This document shows positions 1 to 6,411 of a DNA stretch of 6,949 nt, piece by piece (within the stretch, counting starts at the first letter, position 1; each line of letters opens with the position of its first letter). Source of the DNA: Verrucomicrobiota bacterium (GTDB lineage Bacteria; Verrucomicrobiota; Verrucomicrobiia; Opitutales; Seribacteraceae); NCBI GenBank assembly GCA_030830145.1, contig JAURNO010000338.1, positions 1 to 6,949 of the forward strand, given 5' to 3'. Below the pieces are notes generated by a model that was not told the DNA's origin, did not search any database, and worked only from the letters and a program-made list of their open reading frames with translations. A program made the position numbers and the translations under genes.

Positions 1-394
1 GATCGCGACAAATTCGAGACCTTCGATCTTGCCGAACACAAGTTGCCCAAGGGGTTGGCCTGAAAAAGCCTACAATGCCTTCTTCAGCGTGGCTGCCGGG
101 GGAGACCGGGAAAAGAACTTTCACCTCAAGCGTAACCTGCTCGATTACATGGTAGGCGACGTCAAGAAGACCCGCACGGCCCTCGGATCCTTGGCCGGGG
201 AGGAACTTGATGCCTACCTGAGCGCCTATGATCAATTGGCCGCCCGGCAATACAAGCTTCTCGCCAACAAGGAAACCCTCAAAAAAGCGGCTCCCAAACT
301 GGACGACCGTTTCACTTCGGAGGTCGCCACCCAGCGCTTGGAAGCTGAAAGCCAAGCTTTTCGAAATAGGCAAGAACGATCTAAATTTAAATAA
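1..394 (+). pseudogene. DUF1552-family protein, frameshifted and C-terminally truncated remnant
   Basis: This is a fragment of a DUF1552-type protein, a secreted family of unknown function common in Planctomycetota and Verrucomicrobiota, where it often sits beside DUF1592/DUF1588 cytochrome-like genes. Frame 1 reads DRDKFETFDLAEHKLPKG and then stops at 61-63. Frame 2 continues with EKAYNAFFSVAAGG, LLDYMVGDVKKTRTAL, LDAYLSAYDQLAARQ and RFTSEVATQRLEAESQ, which recall the middle of DUF1552 proteins. Frame 1 codon use before base 60 looks more native than frame 2, so a one-base insertion is likely, for example in the GGGG run at 51-54 or the T at 61. The reading then ends at 394 without the expected last hundred or so residues (the part with the GLT-type motif). 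The final residues SKFK come from the AT-rich leader of the next gene. The match is from memory of the family. An alternative is an intact frame-2 gene entering from the left that ends early. The gene also begins outside the window. Confidence 0.6.
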
Positions 395-396
395 AT
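385..396 (+). promoter_or_regulatory. AT-rich leader motif ATTTAAATAAAT before sulfatase A
   Basis: The 12 bases ATTTAAATAAAT end one base before the ATG at 398 and overlap the TAA that ends the upstream remnant. The core ATTTAAAT (385-392) is a perfect palindrome. The same 12 bases occur at 6400-6411 before the phosphoesterase gene, and the 8-base core occurs at 4868-4875. No purine-rich Shine-Dalgarno sequence lies in the usual window before this ATG. The motif could be an unstructured A/U-rich ribosome entry site, a promoter -10-like element or a protein-binding site. The sequence alone does not decide between them. Confidence 0.4.
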
Positions 397-397
397 T

Positions 398-1900
398 ATG
401 AGAAAAACAACCCTGTTCACCCTGAGCCTGATCGCTATTGCGGCCCTTTGGCAAGCAAACGCCGAAGCCGCCAAGCGGCCCAACATTTTGTTTATCATAG
501 CCGATGACCAATCGCCCTTTGACTTCAAGGCCTATGATCCGTCCTCACCCTTGGATGCCCCTGCCATAGGCGGTATGGCGAGCAAGGGCATGACCCTCGA
601 CCAGGCCTACCACATGGGTTCGATGTCGGGAGCGGTCTGTTCTCCCTCGCGCACCATGGTCATGAGCGGCCGAACCCTGTGGCACCTACCCCGACGTGGG
701 AAAAAGCACCTCAAGCGCGAAGAGGGCGTCACCACGGGGGAAGACATACTCAACAATACCATCCCCGCAGTCTTCAATCGTGCCGGCTACGACACCATGC
801 GCACCTGCAAGAACGGAAACAGCTACAATGCGGCCAACGCATTGTTCTCCGTCCGCGAGGACGCAACCAAGCGTGGCGGAACACCGGAAACCGGAAGCGA
901 ATGGCATGGCGACCGGGTGATCAACTATCTCAATGGCCGGGAGAGAGCAAACGACGACGACCCCTTCTTCATCTACTTCGGCTTCTCTCATCCACACGAT
1001 GTCCGCGACGGCACCCCCGATCTGCTAAAGAAATACGGCGCAGTGAACCATCGGGACAAGAATTCCTTGCCTCCTGCCAACCCGAAGGCCCCCAAGCTAC
1101 CGCTCAACTGGTTGCCCAAGCATCCCTTTCACCACGGTCACCCGGGCTTGCGCGACGAGGTCTCCGTCGGCGGAGTATGGGAAAACCGGGACGAGCGCAC
1201 CATTCGAAACGAAATCGGTCGTCAGCTGGCCTGCGCTGAGGACATCGATCTTCAGGTGGCCCGCGTATTAAAGAAACTAGAGGAGATGGGTGAGCTCGAA
1301 AACACATACGTCTTCTACACTGCGGATCACGGAATGGCGATTGGCCGTCACGGGTTACAGGGAAAGCAAAACCTCTACGAGCATACCTGGAGGGTTCCCT
1401 TTTTTGCCATGGGACCGGGTATCAAGCCAGGTACCAGGGCACCTGGCAACATCTACCTTTTGGACGTTCTGGCCACCTTCTGTGATTTGACGGGTGTCCA
1501 AATACCCGCGACTAGCGAAGGCATCAGCTTCAAGCCCGTTCTCATGGGCAAGAAAGACAGGGTGCGCGATGTCCTCTATGGGGCCTACTGTGGAGGAACC
1601 AAGCCGGGTATGCGTTCGGTCCGCAAGGGGGATTGGAAGTTGATCAAATACGACGTTCTGGACGGAAAGGTCCGGGAGACCCAGCTCTTCAACCTCAAGG
1701 AGAACCCGGACGAGTATCTCGCACAAAATCATGAGAACAAGGTCAAGGAACTCACGGGAGCCAAACCCAAAGCCGGTCAACGCAACCTTGCAAGCGATCC
1801 CAAGCACGCCGCCAAGCTCAAGGAAATGGAAGCTTTGTTGCTCTCCGAAATGAAACGCTTGGACGACCCGCATCGGTTTTGGAATCAGAAAGAGCAATAA
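398..1900 (+). CDS. Secreted S1-family sulfatase A (formylglycine-dependent)
   Basis: Predicted type I sulfatase that hydrolyses sulfate esters on a sugar or other organic substrate, probably in the periplasm or outside the cell. Residues 1-24 form a signal peptide (basic MRKTT, hydrophobic core, ANAEA cleavage region). The mature protein opens with PNILFIIADDQ, where D36/D37 are expected calcium ligands. CSPSR at 81-85 is the formylglycine site, so C81 must be converted by a formylglycine-generating enzyme not encoded here. TADHG (D310, H311) supplies further metal ligands, and HGLQGK (H318, K323) matches the sulfate-binding lysine region. HPH at 198-200 is the mid-domain histidine motif. 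The usual GKWH is replaced by CKNGNSY (137-143), keeping the lysine but not the histidine. At 500 residues it is full length. It is closely related to sulfatase C, two genes downstream. The ATG at 398 is chosen because it gives a complete signal peptide. The substrate is unknown. Confidence 0.93.
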   Translation: MRKTTLFTLSLIAIAALWQANAEAAKRPNILFIIADDQSPFDFKAYDPSSPLDAPAIGGMASKGMTLDQAYHMGSMSGAVCSPSRTMVMSGRTLWHLPRRGKKHLKREEGVTTGEDILNNTIPAVFNRAGYDTMRTCKNGNSYNAANALFSVREDATKRGGTPETGSEWHGDRVINYLNGRERANDDDPFFIYFGFSHPHDVRDGTPDLLKKYGAVNHRDKNSLPPANPKAPKLPLNWLPKHPFHHGHPGLRDEVSVGGVWENRDERTIRNEIGRQLACAEDIDLQVARVLKKLEEMGELENTYVFYTADHGMAIGRHGLQGKQNLYEHTWRVPFFAMGPGIKPGTRAPGNIYLLDVLATFCDLTGVQIPATSEGISFKPVLMGKKDRVRDVLYGAYCGGTKPGMRSVRKGDWKLIKYDVLDGKVRETQLFNLKENPDEYLAQNHENKVKELTGAKPKAGQRNLASDPKHAAKLKEMEALLLSEMKRLDDPHRFWNQKEQ

Positions 1901-1910
1901 AAACTCTTCC

Positions 1911-3305
1911 ATGAAAAAAGCATCTCTTACCCTCTGGGCATTCCTCTTTTCGCTTTTCCTTTGGGCCGACGAATCCAAGCCCAACGTTGTCTTCGTCTTG
2001 TTCGATGACTTCGGCTATGGCCAACCTCCGAGTTACCGCAAGGGGTCGCCTTTCAAGACACCCAACATCGACCGCTTGGCTGAGCAGGGCATCCGTTTTA
2101 CAGACGCCCATTCGGCCGCCGCCAATTGCACCCCAACCCGTTATGGAGTGTTGACGGGCAGGTATCCTTCGCGCATTGGCCAGTTCGGCGTGCTGAAGAC
2201 TTATTCAAAGCCAATCATTCCGAAGACCCGGCTGACCGTTGCCTCTTTCCTCAAGGGTCAAGGCTACCACACCGCCTGCATCGGCAAGTGGCACCTTGGA
2301 ATGAACTGGGTGGATGTAAAAAAAGGAAAGAGCGAGGAGCTACCCATCGGAGCCCGCATGAAGGATGGTCCGAATGCTCTCGGCTTCGATTATTTCTATG
2401 GCTTCACCCATGCCCGAAACATCGGGGGAATCATAGAGCAGGACAAGGTCGTGGCCAACGTAAAGGGCATCGAAAACCAGCCCATGATGATTAAGAAGGC
2501 CTTGGAATATCTCGACCAACGGGCCAAGGAGGACAAACCGTTCTTTCTCTATTTCCCTATGTGTCCACCACACAGTCCGATCGTGCCTGCCGAGAAATTC
2601 GTAGGCAAGAGCGGCATGAGTGGAAAGGAAGGCAAATATGGCGACTGGGTTTATCAGGGTGACCATATGCTGGGCCAGATCATGGAAGCCTTGAAACGAA
2701 ATGGGCAGGACAAGAACACGCTCCTCATCGCAACCGGGGACAACGGGGCGGCCGGTCGAACCTATGCGCCTCTCAGGGACAACAAGAGCAGCATATACGA
2801 GGGCGGGCACCGGGAACCTTTCGTGGCCCGCTGGCCTGGCAAGATCAAGCCCGGTTCTTCAAGCGACCAAGTGATTTGCCTGAACGATCTTTTCGCAACC
2901 TGTGCTGATATTCTGGGGAAGGAGTTGCCTCCCGATGCGGCAGAGGACAGCGTAAGCGTATTGCCCGCATTAGAAAGCAAGGACAAGGGACCGATCCGCG
3001 AAGCAACCGTTCACCAGGCCCCTGCGGGTTTGGCAATCCGCCAAGGGGACTGGAAATTGATCGCCCTGCGCAACGGAACAAAAGAATTCTACAACCTGAA
3101 GGATGATCTCGGCGAAACGCGCAACCTGATCGATTCAAAGCAGGGAGAATCTCAAAGACTGGAGAAACTTCTCAAAAGCTATATAGCCAAGGGTCGTAGC
3201 ACGCCCGGGCCTGCCCAAAAGAACGAATTCGACTTTTCTTGGGAAAAGGAGAGGGCACCGGGGAAAAGCAAGAAAAACAAAAAGAATACCAAACCAAAAA
3301 AATAA
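1911..3305 (+). CDS. Secreted S1-family sulfatase B, arylsulfatase/GalNAc-6-sulfatase-like
   Basis: Predicted formylglycine sulfatase from a different subfamily than its two neighbours. Residues 1-19 form a signal peptide (MKK, hydrophobic stretch, cleavage near LWA). VFVLFDD gives the calcium-binding D32/D33. CTPTR at 73-77 followed by YGVLTGRYPSR is the sulfatase signature, with threonine where serine is commonest, as seen in many environmental sulfatases. GKWHLG (K126, H128) is canonical. PPHSP contains H221, ATGDNG gives D277/N278, and NKSSIYEGGHRE gives K292 and R301. The C-terminal part has the usual GDWKLI and FYNLKDDLGETRNL segments. At 464 residues it is complete. The last 16 residues are very lysine-rich (KSKKNKKNTKPKK). 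It starts 10 bases after sulfatase A, and sulfatase C follows after 4 bases, so the three are probably co-transcribed. No clear Shine-Dalgarno sequence precedes the start. The exact substrate, sulfated galactose-, fucose- or hexosamine-type, cannot be assigned. Confidence 0.93.
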   Translation: MKKASLTLWAFLFSLFLWADESKPNVVFVLFDDFGYGQPPSYRKGSPFKTPNIDRLAEQGIRFTDAHSAAANCTPTRYGVLTGRYPSRIGQFGVLKTYSKPIIPKTRLTVASFLKGQGYHTACIGKWHLGMNWVDVKKGKSEELPIGARMKDGPNALGFDYFYGFTHARNIGGIIEQDKVVANVKGIENQPMMIKKALEYLDQRAKEDKPFFLYFPMCPPHSPIVPAEKFVGKSGMSGKEGKYGDWVYQGDHMLGQIMEALKRNGQDKNTLLIATGDNGAAGRTYAPLRDNKSSIYEGGHREPFVARWPGKIKPGSSSDQVICLNDLFATCADILGKELPPDAAEDSVSVLPALESKDKGPIREATVHQAPAGLAIRQGDWKLIALRNGTKEFYNLKDDLGETRNLIDSKQGESQRLEKLLKSYIAKGRSTPGPAQKNEFDFSWEKERAPGKSKKNKKNTKPKK

Positions 3306-3309
3306 GACG

Positions 3310-4863
3310 ATGAGAATGCCGCTTACTTTCCTACTGACCTTCTTTCTCCTTTTCCGGGCGACTGCTGAAAAAAAACCGAATTTCCTGTTCATCATCGTGG
3401 ACGATCAGTCCCCACTCGATCTCAAGATATACAACCCCCGCTCGATTCTCGACACGCCCAACCTCGACCGCCTCGCCAAGGAGGGAATGGTGCTGGACGG
3501 AGCCTACCACATGGGGGCCTGGGTGGGGGGAGTCTGCACGCCTTCGCGCCACATGGTGATGTCCGGACGGACGGTCTGGCATGTTCCGGACAAGCCGGGG
3601 CGCGTCATGAATCCGCATGTTACCAACCCGAAGATGGTGCCGCCCGATCTGGCTCAACATACTATGCCCGCGGTCTTCAACCGGGCCGGTTACGACACCA
3701 TGCGAACCTGCAAGAACGGAAACAGCTACGACGCGGCAAACAAGCTCTTTACGATCCGCCAAGACGGTACCAGGCGGGGTGGTACCGACGAGACGGGCAG
3801 TCATTGGCATGGGGAACAAGTCATGAATTACCTGCAGGAGCGCGAGGCTTCCAAGGACAAAGACCCGTTTCTCATTTATTACGGGTTCTCGCATCCCCAC
3901 GACGTGCGTGACGGGAAGCCCGGGTTGCTCAAGAAGTACGGGGCGGTCAACCACATCGACCAGAATACGCTGCCACCGGCCAACCCAAAGCAACCGCTTT
4001 TGCCTGTCAACTGGTTGCCTGGTCATCCTTTCGACCACGGGCATACCACGGTGCGTGATGAAGTGGGTGTGAAAGGCGTCTGGAAGAAGCGGGACGAACA
4101 TACCATCCGCAATGAGATGGGTCGCGAGTTCGCCTGCAGCGAGAACATTGATATCCAGATCGGAAGAGTACTTAAGCAGCTCGAGGCGATGGGTGAACTG
4201 GACAATACCTATGTCATCTACACTGCGGACCATGGAATGGCCATCGGGCGACATGGGCTGCAGGGCAAGCAGAATCTCTACGAGCACACTTGGCGCGTCC
4301 CGTTGATCGTGAAGGGTCCGGGGATCGAGGCGGAGTCACGGGTTCCTGGCAACGTCTACCTACTCGACGTGTTGGCCACCTTGTGTGACTTGGCCAAGAT
4401 CGATATTCCCGCCACCTCAGAAGGGAAGAGCTTCAAACCCGTTCTATTGGGGGAAAAAGAACAGATTAGAGATGTTTTGTACGGAGTCTATTGCGGAGGG
4501 GGTCGCCCAGGTTCACGTTGCGTCAAGAAGGGTGACTGGAAATTGACCCAGTACGAGGTCACCAAGACCGGGGTCAAGCACACCCAGCTCTTCAACTTGA
4601 AGGAGAACCCGCACGAGTTCATGAAGGAACACCATGACCCCAAGGTGGTCGCAAGGACAGGGGTCAAGCCTACCAAGAACCAAATAAACCTCGCCAAGCA
4701 CCCAAAGTATATCGGGAAACTCAAAAAGATGGAAGCTTTGCTCCTGGCGGAGATGCGGCGATTGGATGACCCTTATCGACTGTGGAACCAGCCTGATGAC
4801 GGACTAGTAACGCCACTATTGAAGGAGAAAATCAGAAAAGCGCAAAAGAGTAAAAAGAAGTAA
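3310..4863 (+). CDS. Secreted S1-family sulfatase C, paralogue of sulfatase A
   Basis: Predicted formylglycine sulfatase of the same subfamily as sulfatase A. Residues 1-19 form a signal peptide ending RATA. NFLFIIVDDQ gives metal ligands D31/D32, CTPSR at 76-80 is the formylglycine site, HPH lies at 195-197, TADHG gives D307/H308, and HGLQGK gives H315 and K320. As in A, GKWH is replaced by CKNGNSY (134-140). Residues 118-152 match A residues 121-155 at 29 of 35 positions, but the block at 94-117, just after the active site, is unlike A. The two proteins align to nearly the end, where C has an extra tail of about 25 residues ending KIRKAQKSKKK. An alternative start at ATG 3316 would shorten the protein by two residues with no effect on the signal peptide. 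Together with A it looks like a duplication with specialisation. The substrate is unknown. Confidence 0.93.
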   Translation: MRMPLTFLLTFFLLFRATAEKKPNFLFIIVDDQSPLDLKIYNPRSILDTPNLDRLAKEGMVLDGAYHMGAWVGGVCTPSRHMVMSGRTVWHVPDKPGRVMNPHVTNPKMVPPDLAQHTMPAVFNRAGYDTMRTCKNGNSYDAANKLFTIRQDGTRRGGTDETGSHWHGEQVMNYLQEREASKDKDPFLIYYGFSHPHDVRDGKPGLLKKYGAVNHIDQNTLPPANPKQPLLPVNWLPGHPFDHGHTTVRDEVGVKGVWKKRDEHTIRNEMGREFACSENIDIQIGRVLKQLEAMGELDNTYVIYTADHGMAIGRHGLQGKQNLYEHTWRVPLIVKGPGIEAESRVPGNVYLLDVLATLCDLAKIDIPATSEGKSFKPVLLGEKEQIRDVLYGVYCGGGRPGSRCVKKGDWKLTQYEVTKTGVKHTQLFNLKENPHEFMKEHHDPKVVARTGVKPTKNQINLAKHPKYIGKLKKMEALLLAEMRRLDDPYRLWNQPDDGLVTPLLKEKIRKAQKSKKK

Positions 4864-4867
4864 ATTT

Positions 4868-4875
4868 ATTTAAAT
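4868..4875 (+). promoter_or_regulatory. AT-rich palindrome ATTTAAAT abutting the esterase start
   Basis: The whole 12-base gap between sulfatase C and the esterase is A/T only. ATTTAAAT directly touches the ATG at 4876, and the palindrome extends to 10 bases (TATTTAAATA, 4867-4876). It is preceded by AAATTT. There is no Shine-Dalgarno-like sequence before this start. The role is unknown: a translation-initiation context or a weak internal promoter are both possible. Confidence 0.35.
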
Positions 4876-6396
4876 ATGCGCAATTTCTTGTTATTTTTAC
4901 TCTGTGTTCTTCCTCCCGGTCTTCAGGGCAAGGCCGCGTTGACCCTGGCCAAGATCTTCTCCGATCACATGGTCTTGCAGCGCGAGTCCATGATTCCCGT
5001 TTGGGGGAAAGCAAATGCAGGAGCAAAGGTAACTGTTACTTTTGGAAATCAGTCTTCAGATACGATCGCAAATCAGAATGGGCAATGGAGCATCAGGCTC
5101 AAGCCTATGAATGCATCCATAAAGGGATACCCAATGGCAATTAGATCCGGTAACGAAAGGTTCGTCATCGAGGACGTTCTTGTCGGTGACGTTTGGTTTG
5201 CCGGAGGACAATCCAATATGGATTACAAAGTGAAGGGAATGGCCCAACGGCTGCCTGAGGCCAAGGTCTTGGCAGATGGTGCAAACTATCCCGCCATACG
5301 CCACCGCAAGGTGAATGAGCGCAACGCCGCTCTTCCACAGCGTGACCTTACGGGAGGCAATTGGGTGGTATGCTCCCCGCAGAGCGTCCATGGGTTTTCA
5401 GGAGTGGGCTTTGTTTTCGCACGCCGTTTGCACTTGGAACTCAAAGTTCCCATCGGGATTATCGACTGTGCCTGGGGTGGTACACCGATCGAGCCCTATG
5501 TTCCCACGGATTCCTTCAAGGGCCATCCTACTTTGGTGAAACTTGCCAAGTACGCAAAAGATGAAAATTACGAGGCAATCAAGAAAATGCCAGGAGGCAC
5601 CTATGTTCGTGGCCCCAAATGGTTGCCTGGAGCGATCTTCAATAGTCGTGTCGCCCCTGTCGCTCCCTACGGTGTAAAGGGTGCAATTTGGTATCAGGCC
5701 GAATCCAATTGCGGCCAAGGGGAAGATCCCCGTGATTACAGGTATAAACAAAAAGCTCTTGTTGAAGGATGGAGAAAGGCCTTTCAAAAACCAAGAATGC
5801 CTTTCTACTTCGTGCAATTACCTCAATGGAAAAGTTACGCATGGACCTATGCCCGGGAAGAACAATTGCAAGCCATGCAACTCAAGGGCACGGGTATGGC
5901 GGTCACCATCGACCTTGACAATGCAAATGATATTCATCCGCCCAACAAGATCGACGTCGGGGAGCGCTTGGCGCTTTGGCCCCTGGCGAAATTGCACGAT
6001 AGGAAGGTACCGTTCAGTGGACCCCTTTTTCGCAAAACCCAGATTCAAGGATCGGAGGCCGTGGTGCATTTTGATTACTCAGATGGAGGACTCATGGTCG
6101 GGCGTTTCGCCGGAGTAGGCAAAATCATCGAAGAAAAGAATGGGATGTTGAACGGTTTCGAGCTCGTAGCAAAAGACGGCCTATGGCATCCGGCCATGGC
6201 CAAGGTAGAAGGGCAAACTGTTCGGGTAAGCAGTAACAAGGTTGGAAAACCCATAGCAGTCCGCTATGCTTGCCATCCGGAAGCTCCAAAGAACAGCCCG
6301 TGGAATCTCTATGGCAAAACAGGTCTACCCGCATCCCCCTTTTGTTCGGACTGGGACCTGATGCCTTATGATCGCTCCCAAAATCCGATGCACTGA
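4876..6396 (+). CDS. Secreted sialate O-acetylesterase-like SGNH esterase (SASA/DUF303)
   Basis: Predicted carbohydrate acetylesterase that removes O-acetyl groups from sugars. The SASA/DUF303 family includes sialate 9-O-acetylesterases as well as bacterial enzymes acting on acetylated plant or algal glycans. Residues 1-20 form a signal peptide (MRNFLLFLLCVLPPGLQGKA). Residues 21-100 form the N-terminal beta domain, with the family-typical SDHMVLQRE and PVWGKA segments. GGQSNM at 111-115 carries the nucleophile S113. GGTPIEP at 201-207 and WYQAESN at 272-278 are the next SGNH blocks. NDIHPPNK at 351-358 provides the probable catalytic D352 and H354. The C-terminal region has family-like GFELVAKDG and VRYACHP segments. 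At 506 residues it is full length. It lies 12 bases after sulfatase C and 15 before the phosphoesterase. De-acetylation alongside desulfation fits stripping of a doubly decorated polysaccharide. That role is inferred from context, and sialic acid need not be the substrate. Confidence 0.92.
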   Translation: MRNFLLFLLCVLPPGLQGKAALTLAKIFSDHMVLQRESMIPVWGKANAGAKVTVTFGNQSSDTIANQNGQWSIRLKPMNASIKGYPMAIRSGNERFVIEDVLVGDVWFAGGQSNMDYKVKGMAQRLPEAKVLADGANYPAIRHRKVNERNAALPQRDLTGGNWVVCSPQSVHGFSGVGFVFARRLHLELKVPIGIIDCAWGGTPIEPYVPTDSFKGHPTLVKLAKYAKDENYEAIKKMPGGTYVRGPKWLPGAIFNSRVAPVAPYGVKGAIWYQAESNCGQGEDPRDYRYKQKALVEGWRKAFQKPRMPFYFVQLPQWKSYAWTYAREEQLQAMQLKGTGMAVTIDLDNANDIHPPNKIDVGERLALWPLAKLHDRKVPFSGPLFRKTQIQGSEAVVHFDYSDGGLMVGRFAGVGKIIEEKNGMLNGFELVAKDGLWHPAMAKVEGQTVRVSSNKVGKPIAVRYACHPEAPKNSPWNLYGKTGLPASPFCSDWDLMPYDRSQNPMH

Positions 6397-6399
6397 ATT

Positions 6400-6411
6400 A
6401 TTTAAATAAAT
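6400..6411 (+). promoter_or_regulatory. AT-rich leader motif ATTTAAATAAAT before the phosphoesterase
   Basis: This is the second exact copy of the 12-base motif seen at 385-396, here touching the ATG at 6412. It lies inside a perfect 12-base palindrome, TTATTTAAATAA (6398-6409). The gap after the esterase stop is 15 bases, all A/T. No GC-rich stem followed by a T-run is present, so it does not look like an intrinsic terminator. Confidence 0.4.

Noticed and set aside
679..1239. Same-strand overlapping open frame inside sulfatase A
   Set aside because: It is an arginine/histidine-rich translation typical of a +1 shadow frame, inside a gene with intact catalytic motifs.
1355..1984. Antisense open frame of 209 codons across the sulfatase A/B junction
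   Set aside because: It is complementary to two well-supported genes, with no motif or start context of its own.
3331..4287. Long antisense open frame of 318 codons opposite sulfatase C
   Set aside because: It lies wholly opposite a gene with clear sulfatase motifs, has no recognisable domain, and is explained by the codon bias of the sense strand.
6397..6411. Possible terminator after the esterase gene
   Set aside because: The only symmetry is an A/T-only palindrome. It has no GC stem or loop, and the next start touches it.
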